Shown piece by piece: positions 1-7,981 of a stretch of 38,974 bases of DNA (position 1 is its first letter; each line of letters opens with the position of its first letter). A program made the position numbers and the translations under genes. The notes beneath the pieces were generated by a model that saw only the letters and a list, made by a program, of their open reading frames with translations, was not told where the DNA came from and did not search any database. Source of the DNA: an uncultured Prevotellaceae bacterium (GTDB taxonomy: Bacteria; Bacteroidota; Bacteroidia; Bacteroidales; Bacteroidaceae); contig OMZS01000029.1 in the NCBI GenBank assembly GCA_900315565.1, positions 1 through 38,974 on the forward strand. The letters run 5' to 3'.

Positions 1-64
1 TTCTGTTCTCTGCCAGGAGGCGCGTCAGGGAGTTTGCCGGGTCCCTTTCCGTGTTCTGACAATG

Positions 65-97
65 CAAAGATAGGGGCATTTTACGCCTCGTTCCAAA
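65..97 (-). promoter_or_regulatory. Bacteroidetes-type promoter firing out of the window to the left
   Basis: On the minus strand a -7 box TATCTTTG (65-72) is preceded, 21 nt upstream, by the -33 box TTTG (94-97). This matches the Bacteroidetes primary sigma consensus TTTG-N19-21-TAnnTTTG. Transcription would begin near 58. No start codon occurs between there and position 1, so the driven gene and part of its leader lie outside the window. Confidence 0.6.
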
Positions 98-125
98 CAA
101 TTATCGCATAAACTTCTGAAAAGCA

Positions 126-182
126 TCGGACAGCCTCCCCCTTTTCGGACAAACGCCGCAAACGGCCCGGAATGCTGTCCGA
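126..182. repeat. Inverted repeat, 9-bp perfect arms
   Basis: TCGGACAGC (126-134) faces GCTGTCCGA (174-182) across 39 nt. A second partial pairing (CCCCCTTTTCGG against CCGAAGAGGGGC) is nested or overlapping. It lies upstream of the leftward promoter. It could be an operator or a small repeat element; the sequence alone does not decide. Confidence 0.5.
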
Positions 183-282
183 AGAGGGGCGGAAAACACA
201 AAAAACACTCAAAATTAACGAAAGTCGAATTCTAAAAAGTTATATAATTGCCAATATTCATCGTATCTCCCAACAATATTAT

Positions 283-364
283 ATTGTTCCACGACGATAT
301 GAAAATATTCCACGGCGATAGATATAGATTATCTAGAAAATTTTGGCGCAATGTCGTGAGATAA
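283..364. repeat. AT-rich palindromic element, copy 1 (TCTAGA / GTCGTGAG type)
   Basis: The block contains two direct copies of TTCCACGRCGATA, then TCTAGAAAATTTTGG (332-346) and GCAATGTCGTGAGATAA (348-364). The TCTAGA block recurs as an exact reverse complement at 21982-21996, and the GTCGTGAG block recurs (16/17 identical) at 21964-21980 across the NRPS stop codon. This is a dispersed element family. Confidence 0.6.
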
Positions 365-440
365 TTTGTGCTTCTCGAAAAATATTTTGAGCTTCCCGAG
401 AAATGGTTCTGTATTTCTCAAGGAATGGTTCTTTGCTTTT

Positions 441-465
441 CGAGACAGCCCCTTTTCCTGTCTCG
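441..465. terminator. Perfect 8-bp stem-loop followed by TTTTA
   Basis: CGAGACAG (441-448) pairs with CTGTCTCG (458-465) over a 9-nt loop and is followed by TTTTA on the plus strand; on the other strand the stem is flanked by AAAAG. The shape resembles an intrinsic terminator, but no plus-strand gene precedes it inside the window. It may insulate lut from upstream transcription or be another repeat hairpin. Confidence 0.4.
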
Positions 466-555
466 TTTTATGGGCGCAATGAATGCTTGAAAGTGTTGTG
501 CGAAGGTGGTTTTTAGTTAAAAATTCGCAATTTGGGAAATTAATCTGGCAAATGC

Positions 556-585
556 TTGGCTAATTCTGAGAAAATGTTAATTTTG
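556..585 (+). promoter_or_regulatory. Promoter of the lutABC operon
   Basis: TTG (556-558), 19-nt spacer, TAATTTTG (578-585), which fits the Bacteroidetes promoter pattern. Expected transcription start is about 592, giving a roughly 40-nt A/T-rich leader before the lutA ATG at 632. Confidence 0.6.
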
Positions 586-631
586 CGAATGAAAAACATT
601 TTTCAGATTTCTATAACTAATATCTTAATAC

Positions 632-1369
632 ATGAAAATCGGTTTATTTATTCCCTGTTATGTAGATGCCGTCTATCCTGAGGTGGGCGTTGCTACTTAC
701 AAACTGCTGAAACATCTGGGCATTGACGTGACGTATCCGCTCAACCAGACTTGCTGCGGCCAGCCCATGGCCAACGCCGGCTTCGAGAAAATGGCTGTGC
801 CTTTGGCCGAAAAGTTTGAGGACAAGTTTAAGGAGTTCGACTATGTGGTGGCTCCGTCGGTGAGCTGCACGGCTTTTGTAAAACTCAATTACCCCCGGCT
901 GCTCAAAGGCAAACATGAGTGTGTGACTAGCGAGAAAATCATGGATGTGGTGGAGTTTCTCCACGATGTGGTGAAAGTGAATCGCAAGTTGGGCACGTTC
1001 CCCCACAAGGTGAGTCTGCACAACTCGTGCCACGGTGTGCGCGAGTTGGGCCTGTCGTCGCCCAGCGAGCAGCACGAGCGCAAGTTCAACAAGATTAAAG
1101 ACCTCTTGGAGTTGGTGGAGGGCATCACTGTGTTGGAACCTGAGCGGCCCGACGAGTGCTGTGGCTTCGGCGGCATGTTCTCGATTGAGGAAACTGCCGT
1201 TTGTGCACAGATGGGCAAGGACAAGGTGGAACGCCACATGGCTACCGGCGCACGCTTTATCACCGGTCCCGACTGCTCGTGCCTGATGCACATGGCCGGC
1301 GTGGCCAAGAAGAACGGGCTGGAGGTTCAGTTTAAACATGTGGTGGAAATTCTCGCCGCAGGACTCTGA
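632..1369 (+). CDS. lutA: LutA, (Fe-S) L-lactate oxidation subunit
   Basis: A 245-aa protein of the LutA/YkgE family, the cysteine-rich-domain subunit of the LutABC complex that oxidises L-lactate to pyruvate in the cytoplasm. Two CCG motifs are visible: C41-C42-G43 in TCCGQPMANAGF and C176-C177-G178 in DECCGFGGMF. There is also a Cys at 133 in NSCHGVRELG. This is the tandem Cys-rich-domain arrangement that binds Fe-S clusters in the heterodisulfide-reductase-like superfamily. Length is normal for the family. The ATG lies about 40 nt downstream of a good promoter. lutB and lutC follow on the same strand. The assignment rests on motifs and the intact three-gene order. A role in glycolate oxidation is a less likely alternative. 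Confidence 0.93.
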   Translation: MKIGLFIPCYVDAVYPEVGVATYKLLKHLGIDVTYPLNQTCCGQPMANAGFEKMAVPLAEKFEDKFKEFDYVVAPSVSCTAFVKLNYPRLLKGKHECVTSEKIMDVVEFLHDVVKVNRKLGTFPHKVSLHNSCHGVRELGLSSPSEQHERKFNKIKDLLELVEGITVLEPERPDECCGFGGMFSIEETAVCAQMGKDKVERHMATGARFITGPDCSCLMHMAGVAKKNGLEVQFKHVVEILAAGL

Positions 1370-1441
1370 ATAATGCATAATGAATAATGCATAATGCATA
1401 ATAAAATTGTGAAATTGTGAAATTGTGAAATTGTGAAATAA
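1370..1441. repeat. lutA-lutB junction repeat (GCATAATG then GTGAAATT tract)
   Basis: Begins at the lutA stop codon. Units of GCATAATG/AATAATG run first, then four GTGAAATT-type units. The tract ends in GTGAAATAAAAC just before the lutB ATG. The same leader precedes lutC. Confidence 0.8.
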
Positions 1442-1445
1442 AACT

Positions 1446-2810
1446 ATGAGTACAGCACACAGTAAAGCAGCAAAAGAGTTCTTGAAGAACCAAACATACG
1501 CAAAGTGGCACGACGCCACGTTCTGGTCGGTAAGGAGCAAACGCGACAACATGGCTTACGGACTGGAGGAATGGGAGCAGCTGCGCGAGAAAGCCAGCCA
1601 GATAAAGCGCCACACGGTGACCCATCTTGACGAGTATCTCGACCAGTTTGCCACCAATGCCGAGAAAAACGGGTGTATTGTCCATTGGGCTAAGGATGCC
1701 CACGAGTTCAACCAGATTGTTTATGGCATTCTGAAGAACCACAACGTGAAAAAAATGGTGAAATCGAAGTCGATGCTCACCGAGGAATGCGGCATGAACC
1801 CTTATCTGGAGGAGCGCGGCATAGAAATAGTAGAAACCGACTTGGGCGAGCGCATCATACAGCTTAAAGGCCAGGCTCCAAGTCATATTGTGATGCCTGC
1901 CATCCACCTGAACCACGACGACGTGGGCGAGCTGTTTGAGGAGAAACTCGGCACGGAGCCCGGCAACCACGATCCCACGTACCTTACTTATATGGCGCGC
2001 CTGAGCCTGCGCAACGAGTTCCTGACGGCCGATGCGGGACTCACGGGCGGCAACTTTGGTATTGCCGAAACGGGCGACATTGTGGTGTGTACCAACGAGG
2101 GCAATGCCGATATGTCAACGTCGTGCCCCAAACTGCACATTGCAGCCATCGGATTGGAGAAGGTGATTCCCAACTACGAGTGTCTGGCTGTGTTCCAGCG
2201 CATGCTCTGCCGCGCCGGCACAGGACAGCCTACAACCACTTATACCAGCCACTTCCGCAAGGCGCGCCCCACGGCCCATCCCATGCACATCGTGCTTGTG
2301 GATAACGGCCGCTCGGAGTGGATTGGCAATCCTGAGCACTGGGAGAGCCTGAAGTGCATACGCTGCGGCTCGTGCATGAACACGTGTCCCGTTTACCGGC
2401 GTTCGGGTGGCTACTCGTACAGCTACTTCATTCCTGGCCCCATTGGCATCAACCTGGGCATGCTGCGCGACCCGAAGAAACATAGCGGCAACGTGTCGGC
2501 CTGCACACTGTGCCTGAGCTGCCAGACGGTTTGTCCCGTGAAGATTGACCTGGGCGACCAAATATACAAGTGGCGCCAGCAACTTGACGATTTTGGCACG
2601 GCCAACAAGGAGAAGAAACTGATGTGCAAGGGCATGGACATGATCTTTGGCAACGGAGCCATGTATAATTTGGGTACAGGAATGGCCTTCATGGCCAACT
2701 GGCTGCCGTCGCCACTGCTGGAGTGCGGACTGAACCCGTGGGCTGAAGGCCACAAGATGATGAAGTTCCCGAAGAAACCGTTCCACAAGGTGTTTAAGGA
2801 CATTAAATAA
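1446..2810 (+). CDS. lutB: LutB, iron-sulfur lactate utilization protein
   Basis: A 454-aa protein of the LutB/YkgF family. The N-terminal two thirds form the LUD domain. Two 4Fe-4S ferredoxin motifs follow: C304-x2-C307-x2-C310-x3-C314 (CIRCGSCMNTCPVYR) and C353-x2-C356-x2-C359-x3-C363 (CTLCLSCQTVCPVK). It passes electrons from lactate within the LutABC complex. Length is close to that of Bacillus LutB. The first ATG follows the repeat leader GTGAAATAAAACT. The TAA stop is the first triplet of the next repeat tract (TAATGCATAATG). It sits between lutA and lutC in one operon. Confidence 0.94.
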   Translation: MSTAHSKAAKEFLKNQTYAKWHDATFWSVRSKRDNMAYGLEEWEQLREKASQIKRHTVTHLDEYLDQFATNAEKNGCIVHWAKDAHEFNQIVYGILKNHNVKKMVKSKSMLTEECGMNPYLEERGIEIVETDLGERIIQLKGQAPSHIVMPAIHLNHDDVGELFEEKLGTEPGNHDPTYLTYMARLSLRNEFLTADAGLTGGNFGIAETGDIVVCTNEGNADMSTSCPKLHIAAIGLEKVIPNYECLAVFQRMLCRAGTGQPTTTYTSHFRKARPTAHPMHIVLVDNGRSEWIGNPEHWESLKCIRCGSCMNTCPVYRRSGGYSYSYFIPGPIGINLGMLRDPKKHSGNVSACTLCLSCQTVCPVKIDLGDQIYKWRQQLDDFGTANKEKKLMCKGMDMIFGNGAMYNLGTGMAFMANWLPSPLLECGLNPWAEGHKMMKFPKKPFHKVFKDIK

Positions 2811-2914
2811 TGCATAATGAATAATGCATAATGCATAATCTTTAAATGCATAATGAATAATGCATAATACATAATCAAATTGTGAAATAGTGAAATTGTG
2901 AAATAGTGAAATAA
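2811..2914. repeat. lutB-lutC junction repeat
   Basis: Two blocks of GCATAATG/AATAATG units are followed by alternating GTGAAATT and GTGAAATA units. The tract starts at the lutB stop codon and ends in the same GTGAAATAAAACC leader used before lutB, immediately ahead of the lutC ATG at 2919. Confidence 0.8.
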
Positions 2915-2918
2915 AACC

Positions 2919-3512
2919 ATGAGTAGTAAAGAAGATATATTGAAAAAGTATAGGGCAAACGTCATAGAAAGGTTTGACATGCCCGACCTGAGTGACATCA
3001 AGGCCATCACCTATTCCAATCCCTTGGTACAGTTCGTTCAGATGACGGTGAATGTGGGTGGAAAGGTGATTGAGGTGGAAAAAGGCAAGGACATCAACCA
3101 GCTGATAAAAGAAATCTATCCCGATGCCAAAGAAATCGCCTCGAATCTGCCTGAAATAACCATCGCTACGCGCAATCCAGACGAGGTGGGGCGCGCCCGC
3201 GACCTGAACGGCACCGACGTGGGCGTCATTCGTGGACAGTTTGGCGTGGCCGAGAATGCCTGCATCTGGATTCCGCAGACCATGAAAGAGAAAGCCGTGT
3301 GCTTTATTTCTGAAAACCTCGTTATACTGCTGCCCAAGTCGCAGATAGTCAATAATATGCACGAGGCCTACAAGCGCATTCAGTTCGACGATACTTACGA
3401 CGGCTATGGCACGTTTATCAGCGGTCCGTCGAAGACTGCCGACATTGCGCAAGTGCTGGTGATGGGTGCACAGGCTGCGCGCTCTGTAACCGTTTTACTG
3501 CTGCCAGAGTAA
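2919..3512 (+). CDS. lutC: LutC, lactate utilization protein
   Basis: A 197-aa LUD-domain protein of the LutC/YkgG family, the third subunit of the lactate oxidation complex. It has no ferredoxin motif, as expected. Recognisable LUD segments are GVIRGQFGVAENACIWIP and the C-terminal FISGPSKTADIAQVLVMGAQ, a glycine/serine-rich stretch conserved at the end of LutC proteins. The ATG follows a repeat-derived A-rich leader almost identical to that of lutB. The last 18 bases overlap the 3' end of the convergent SGNH gene, with no terminator between them. Confidence 0.92.
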   Translation: MSSKEDILKKYRANVIERFDMPDLSDIKAITYSNPLVQFVQMTVNVGGKVIEVEKGKDINQLIKEIYPDAKEIASNLPEITIATRNPDEVGRARDLNGTDVGVIRGQFGVAENACIWIPQTMKEKAVCFISENLVILLPKSQIVNNMHEAYKRIQFDDTYDGYGTFISGPSKTADIAQVLVMGAQAARSVTVLLLPE

Positions 3513-4436
3513 GCTGGTGGAATAGATTTCAGAAAACTTCTTCGCTCCCCGGTCGTTCAGATGGTCGGAGTCGAAGAAGTCTTCTTTTGTGAAGCGCGGG
3601 TCTTGAGAATAGTCGGCCACCTGAACATTCGGGTGGCTGTTTTTTATTGTATGAACCCATTGCTGAATGGCGGCAAGCTGGCTTTTCGACGCCTTGCGGG
3701 TATATGCCTCGCTGACGGGTGTCATCAGCAGCACCAGCTTCAGATGGCGGCGTTGGCATTCGGCTGCTATTTCTTGTAGCGTTGCCTTGTTGGACTGCCA
3801 TGCTGCACTGTCGGTCAGCAGGTGTTCGTTGATACGCTCTGGTAAGAAGTCGTCGGGGTTGCACAGTTCAGAACGGAAAGCCGTTCCCCATCCCAATGAG
3901 TCGCATTCCAGCGTGGCAGGAGTGCGGGCGTCACTGCCAGCGAACACTGATGAAGAAAAAAGAGGAGATTTCTGCATCTTGCCCCAAAAGCTGGTCATGC
4001 TCGCCAATTCGAATCCATAGCGCGACAAGGGCGAATGTTTTCTGTAGCCCATATACAGTTGGTAGTAAGTGGCTCGCCCTGGCTCATCCTCTTCCATCGG
4101 AGCATCAAAGACATTCGAGTTGTCGGCCACCTGTATAACGGTTCTCAGGTTTGGGCAAGCTTCAGCGTAGCGCCGCAACAGGTGAAGGTCGTGCTCCAGA
4201 CGCTGCGACACGTTGCCCAGATTGAAAATGCTATCGCCCATTACTTTCGGGCAGAGGTCGTAATAAGCGTGTGAGTTACCCAAAATCAGCGTATGCACAC
4301 GCTGTCCGTTTTGCCACATCCACAGGTCTTTGTAACGGTATGTGTTGGGCAGGTGTCGCACATATATCTCTGCGGCTGTCAGAATGAGCAGTGCAGGAAA
4401 TAGAAATGCGAACAATCGTATGATGAACTTTCTCAT
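3495..4436 (-). CDS. SGNH/DltD-like membrane-anchored protein, partner of the MBOAT
   Basis: A 313-aa protein with an N-terminal membrane anchor (about residues 5-25) and a predicted extracytoplasmic SGNH-hydrolase-like domain. Visible motifs are G53-N54-S55-H56 (block I, ILGNSHAYYD) and D289-S-D-H292 (block V, FFDSDHLND). Such proteins commonly sit next to an MBOAT acyltransferase and complete transfer of an acyl group to an exported polysaccharide, as AlgJ/AlgX/DltD do. The MBOAT gene lies 83 nt upstream on the same strand. Inference: the pair O-acetylates the surface glycan made by this cluster. The 3' end overlaps lutC by 18 bp. Exact substrate is unknown. Confidence 0.75.
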   Translation of the reverse strand: MRKFIIRLFAFLFPALLILTAAEIYVRHLPNTYRYKDLWMWQNGQRVHTLILGNSHAYYDLCPKVMGDSIFNLGNVSQRLEHDLHLLRRYAEACPNLRTVIQVADNSNVFDAPMEEDEPGRATYYQLYMGYRKHSPLSRYGFELASMTSFWGKMQKSPLFSSSVFAGSDARTPATLECDSLGWGTAFRSELCNPDDFLPERINEHLLTDSAAWQSNKATLQEIAAECQRRHLKLVLLMTPVSEAYTRKASKSQLAAIQQWVHTIKNSHPNVQVADYSQDPRFTKEDFFDSDHLNDRGAKKFSEIYSTSLLWQQ

Positions 4437-4440
4437 AGCT

Positions 4441-4519
4441 TTATTTCACAATCATAATTAATTTACAATTTCACAATTTGTCAAATCAAAAAGTTCAAAG
4501 TTCAAAGTTCATTATTCAT
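4441..4519. repeat. Junction repeat between MBOAT and SGNH genes
   Basis: On the minus strand ATGAATAATG leads into TTTGAACTT units and then GTGAAAT-type units. It begins right at the MBOAT TAA stop (4520-4522) and fills the whole 83-nt gap. Confidence 0.75.
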
Positions 4520-5872
4520 TTAGAACTGGAAATAAATGAATGCTTGCTCCTCGCCACGGGCAAAGAAAACAACGAAGAAAAGCGCGTAGTAGATAGCCCA
4601 GCGCACAACGGGCGGCAATGCGTCGATTTGAAGGGGATGACTGCGATGGCGCTGCAACCACTCTATGACTACCAGTAGCAGACACCAGAGCAGTGGGCGT
4701 TTGCCATAGGTGATTGGGCCGAAGTCGAACGAGCAGAGCATGGTTGTCATGCGTTGCAAATAGTCAGCGGCTTCGGTCAGACATGTAGAGCGGAAGATAA
4801 CCCATCCGACTGCGGTGAGAAGGAACGTGAGCAGCACGGAGCGCATCGGCAAGTATCGCCACAGGATAAGCAGAAGGGCATTGTAAAGCCCCCAAACGAC
4901 GAACGTCCAGTTGGCACCGTGCCACAGTCCGCTCAGCAGAAAGACCACGAGCACGTTGCGCATCCACTTCATCGTTCCTTCGCGGCTGCCTCCCATAGGA
5001 ATGTAGAGATAATCGCGAAACCATGTCATGAGCGAGATGTGCCACCGCCGCCAAAATTCTGGCATGGTGGCCGAGAAGTAGGGCAGGTGGAAATTCTCCA
5101 TCAGCCGGATGCCAAAAAGGCGGGCTGTGCCGATGGCAATGTCGGAGTAACCCGAAAAGTCGCCATAAATCTGAAAAGTGAACAATAACATGCCCGCAAC
5201 GAATGTCAGTCCGCTCATATCGGTATAGTCAGCCCAAATCTGGTTGACGGCCAAGGCACAGTTGTCGGCAATAACCATTTTCTTGAAGAGCCCCCAGAGT
5301 ATGCGGCGAAGACCGTCGGTGGCTTCATCGTAGCGGAAACGGCGTTGTCCAAGCATTTGTGGCAACAGGTGTGTGGCACGTTCAATAGGACCAGCCACCA
5401 ATTGGGGGAAAAATGCAATGTAAGCAAAGAAGGCTATTACGTCGCGCGTGGGCTTCAGCTGGCGTCGATAGATATCAATGCTGTAACTGAGCGACTGGAA
5501 GGTATAGAAGCTAATACCCACAGGCAAGATGATGTTAAGTGTCGGGGCATCGATGTTTGGGAAAAGCAACCGCAGGTTCTCGATGAAGAAGCCATAGTAT
5601 TTGAATACTGCCAGGATCCCTAAGTTCAGTACAACATTAGCCGTCAGCACCCACCGCCGGCGGCGGGTGCCTTCAAGAAGGAGTCCGCTGGCATAGCTGG
5701 ACGCGGAAGTGATGAGAATAAGAATGAGGAAACGCCAGTCCCACCAGCCATAAAACACATAACTTGCCGCAAGCAACAGCAAGTTTTGCCATCGTTGGTG
5801 TCGCCACAAAGTCCAGTACGCACAGAACGTAATGGGCAGGAAAATGAGAAATGAAACTGAGATGAACGACAT
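4520..5872 (-). CDS. MBOAT family O-acyltransferase
   Basis: A 450-aa polytopic membrane protein of the MBOAT family (AlgI/DltB/PatA type), which moves acyl groups, usually acetyl, across the inner membrane for transfer to an exported glycan. The invariant His is in LWHGANW (H318), with a second conserved His in FWRRWHISL (H278). The FRDYLYIPMGG signature is present at about 285-295, and YFSATMPEFWRRWHIS is typical of the family. Length fits. Start ATG is 5 nt from the stop of the aminotransferase gene, so the two are translationally close. The downstream SGNH gene is the expected partner. Function is confident; acceptor sugar is inferred from context only. Confidence 0.9.
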   Translation of the reverse strand: MSFISVSFLIFLPITFCAYWTLWRHQRWQNLLLLAASYVFYGWWDWRFLILILITSASSYASGLLLEGTRRRRWVLTANVVLNLGILAVFKYYGFFIENLRLLFPNIDAPTLNIILPVGISFYTFQSLSYSIDIYRRQLKPTRDVIAFFAYIAFFPQLVAGPIERATHLLPQMLGQRRFRYDEATDGLRRILWGLFKKMVIADNCALAVNQIWADYTDMSGLTFVAGMLLFTFQIYGDFSGYSDIAIGTARLFGIRLMENFHLPYFSATMPEFWRRWHISLMTWFRDYLYIPMGGSREGTMKWMRNVLVVFLLSGLWHGANWTFVVWGLYNALLLILWRYLPMRSVLLTFLLTAVGWVIFRSTCLTEAADYLQRMTTMLCSFDFGPITYGKRPLLWCLLLVVIEWLQRHRSHPLQIDALPPVVRWAIYYALFFVVFFARGEEQAFIYFQF

Positions 5873-5877
5873 GGGGG

Positions 5878-7020
5878 CTATTTGAACTGGTTGAGAAGCT
5901 CTACAACAACCGAGGCTTCTTCGTCAGTCATGGCTTGATGACAGGGTAGGCTCAGCTCGCACTGATGGATGTGCTCGGTAATGGGCAGACTGAGTGAGTG
6001 CCACTGTTTGTAGCACTGTTGTTTGTGAGGTGGTATGGGGTAATGGATAGCGGTTTCGACACCATGCTCTTTAAGATATTGCTGCAACTTGTCGCGGTGT
6101 GAGCATAAAACAGGGAAAATGTGCCAAACGCAGTCGGCCATGATGTCGTTGGACAGACGGATGTATGGGTTCTTGATGTTGTCAAGATAGTACTGGGCTA
6201 TTTCTTTCCGCCGTTCATTGTCGGCATCCAGATATTTCAGTTTTACACCGAGCACAGCTGCCTGAATCTCGTCCATGCGGCTGTTGCGCCCTTTATAGTC
6301 GGACACGTATTTCTCTGAAGAGCCATAATTGCCGAGCGAGCGGACGAGCGCAGCCAACTGTGTGTCGTTGGTGGTCACTGCTCCGGCGTCGCCCAGTGCG
6401 CCAAGGTTTTTTCCTGGGTAAAAACTGTGGGCAGCGGCATGGCCAAGAGAGCCTGTCCTTTGGACTTTGAACTTTGAACTTTGAACATTGAACATTGAAT
6501 GTTCATAAATGCAGCCATGAGCCTGTGCATTGTCTTCAATGAGTTTCAGATGGTAGCGTTCGCATATTTCGCCAATGCCGGGCGTATAGGCACAACGACC
6601 GTAAAGGTGAACCAGCATGATGGCACGGGTACGTGGGGTGATGGCATCCTCAATCAGTGTCTCATTGATTTGCAGAGTACTGATCCATGGTTCAATCAGC
6701 ACGGGTTTCAGCCTGTTTTCGGTAATACTCAGGATCGTAGCTATGAAAGTATTGGCAGGCACAATAATCTCGTCGCCTTCGTGCATGACGCCCATTTCGA
6801 TATAGGCACGGAGAATAAGCGTGAGCGCATCGAGTCCGTTGGCCACGCTTATGCAGTGCTCGGTTCCAATATAGCGGGCATAATCGGTTTCGAAGCGTTT
6901 GGTTGCCTCGCCTCGCAAATACCAGCCGCTGTTGAGCACGTTGTCGATAGCCGTACGTATCTCTTTGTCATGCATCGCATTGATGCGCTTTAAGTCCAAA
7001 TACCTAATCATTTTTTCCAT
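5878..7020 (-). CDS. DegT/DnrJ/EryC1/StrS aminotransferase (sugar 3-aminotransferase) with repeat insert
   Basis: A 380-aa PLP enzyme if begun at MEKMIRYLDL; an upstream in-frame ATG at 7068 lies inside the preceding gene and is unlikely. The PLP lysine is K204 in SFYPGKNLGALGDAG; EDNAQAHG (about 162-169) is the usual cofactor segment. With RmlB and a 3,4-ketoisomerase cupin in the same operon it should aminate C3 of a dTDP-3-keto-6-deoxyhexose, the role of FdtB/QdtB. Odd feature: residues about 174-187, between EDNAQAHG and RTGSLG, are extra and are encoded by a TTGAACTTTGAAC repeat tract identical in type to intergenic tracts here. The frame stays open and the active-site motifs are intact, so the enzyme may still work. 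Confidence 0.88.
   Translation of the reverse strand: MEKMIRYLDLKRINAMHDKEIRTAIDNVLNSGWYLRGEATKRFETDYARYIGTEHCISVANGLDALTLILRAYIEMGVMHEGDEIIVPANTFIATILSITENRLKPVLIEPWISTLQINETLIEDAITPRTRAIMLVHLYGRCAYTPGIGEICERYHLKLIEDNAQAHGCIYEHSMFNVQSSKFKVQRTGSLGHAAAHSFYPGKNLGALGDAGAVTTNDTQLAALVRSLGNYGSSEKYVSDYKGRNSRMDEIQAAVLGVKLKYLDADNERRKEIAQYYLDNIKNPYIRLSNDIMADCVWHIFPVLCSHRDKLQQYLKEHGVETAIHYPIPPHKQQCYKQWHSLSLPITEHIHQCELSLPCHQAMTDEEASVVVELLNQFK
6458..6507 (-). repeat. TTTGAAC repeat tract inside the aminotransferase gene
   Basis: Three ACTTTGAAC-like units and two ACATTGAA units lie within the reading frame. They translate as MFNVQSSKFKVQ, a peptide characteristic of this repeat when read through. The same units occur between genes at about 4490, 9880, 10520, 15560 and 31020-31090. 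Confidence 0.85.
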
Positions 7021-7042
7021 CTTCTCTTTTCCTTCATCCGCA

Positions 7043-7981
7043 TTACAATGTCCACTCATACCAGTCATAGCATACGCCCCGGCCTCCGAAACCTTCCTTT
7101 TGGTAAATCAGTTGTTCGTTTAAGTATGTGCCATGCTCTTCGGTAGAGATTCCAAAGTCGAAATAGGTATGTGTTTTTAGGGCTTCTGAGATAGCTGTTT
7201 GAAACAACAAATCGAGGGCATGCACCTCTTTGCCTCTCGCATTGGCGGCAATGTATTGCGAATGTACCACACGGTTGGTTATGTAGAGTACGCAGCCCCC
7301 AATCATAACATCATTTTCTTTGGCCACCATCAGGCGGATTTGTTCAGGAAACCGCTGGCGTAACAGCTGTATCTCTTCAATAGTATGAACAGGTTCTATA
7401 CCGTAGCGCTCTTGCAGGTTGTCAGACAAAATCTGCCAAAACTTTTGTAAATTGTCAGATTCTTCTATCCTCACGCCTGCTTGTTTGGCATGTCGTGCTC
7501 CACATTCACGAATGCGATACCACTTGTTGAGATGATTCCTTGAGATTGTCGAAGATAATCCTCTTGCTGATAGCTTTGCTCCACAAACCTCAACGATGGC
7601 ATACAAGTCTTCTTCTGCTGGCTGCTGATGATAAATCCAGGGAACGGGCTTATATACCACATTCCGGAAGCCTTCTGCTCGCAGCTGCTTGTTCATCAGA
7701 CGGAAGATGGTAACCACATCGGCGGCCGTTGTCTTCTCTGTCATAATCAATCCGCCGTAAGTGAGGCCCTGATGTGAGTACAACGTATGTTCCATGTGGT
7801 TTGCAGGCAGCAAGGCATACAGCTTGCTACGACGATAAACCATTAGTGAATGATCGCTGAATCGGTCGGCATGATAGTCCATGTAGCTTCGGTTGAAAAG
7901 AAACGTTCCGTTCTTCGACCGCTCTACAAAGCCGTTCCATTCATCGGCATCCGCTGTTTGGTATCGTCTTATTTCAAACAT
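7043..7981 (-). CDS. FemAB/GNAT-type N-acyltransferase in the amino-sugar operon
   Basis: A 312-aa protein resembling the FemAB-like GNAT acetyltransferases (Acetyltransf_6 type) found in glycan clusters. Recognisable pieces are NGTFLFNRSYMDYHADRF near the N-terminus, LLPANHM, YGGLIMTEK, and a C-terminal YFDFGISTEEHGTYLNE. It starts with ATG overlapping the 3' end of the cupin gene by 13 bp, so the two are translationally coupled, and is followed after 22 nt by the aminotransferase. In classic Fuc3NAc/Qui3NAc operons this place is taken by a hexapeptide-repeat acetyltransferase (FdtC/QdtC). Inference: this protein acylates the 3-amino group, perhaps with an acyl group other than acetyl. Function is not proven by sequence. 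Confidence 0.72.
   Translation of the reverse strand: MFEIRRYQTADADEWNGFVERSKNGTFLFNRSYMDYHADRFSDHSLMVYRRSKLYALLPANHMEHTLYSHQGLTYGGLIMTEKTTAADVVTIFRLMNKQLRAEGFRNVVYKPVPWIYHQQPAEEDLYAIVEVCGAKLSARGLSSTISRNHLNKWYRIRECGARHAKQAGVRIEESDNLQKFWQILSDNLQERYGIEPVHTIEEIQLLRQRFPEQIRLMVAKENDVMIGGCVLYITNRVVHSQYIAANARGKEVHALDLLFQTAISEALKTHTYFDFGISTEEHGTYLNEQLIYQKEGFGGRGVCYDWYEWTL

Larger units (their letters stand above)
1..555. other. Gene-free left end with palindromes
   Basis: No ORF with convincing protein character is visible. The stretch holds an outward minus-strand promoter, an inverted repeat, an AT-rich palindromic element, degenerate direct copies built around GAAATGGTTCT / GGAATGGTTCT (about 400-435) and a perfect stem-loop at 441-465. 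It separates lutA from a gene that lies beyond the left edge. Confidence 0.7.

Noticed and set aside
1370-2914. CRISPR-like regular repeats near lut genes
   Set aside because: Units are 7-10 bp, directly tandem, without unique spacers or cas genes.
7021-7068. Upstream ATG for the aminotransferase
   Set aside because: It lies within the preceding acyltransferase gene and adds residues without similarity; MEKMIRYLDL is the usual start of the family.
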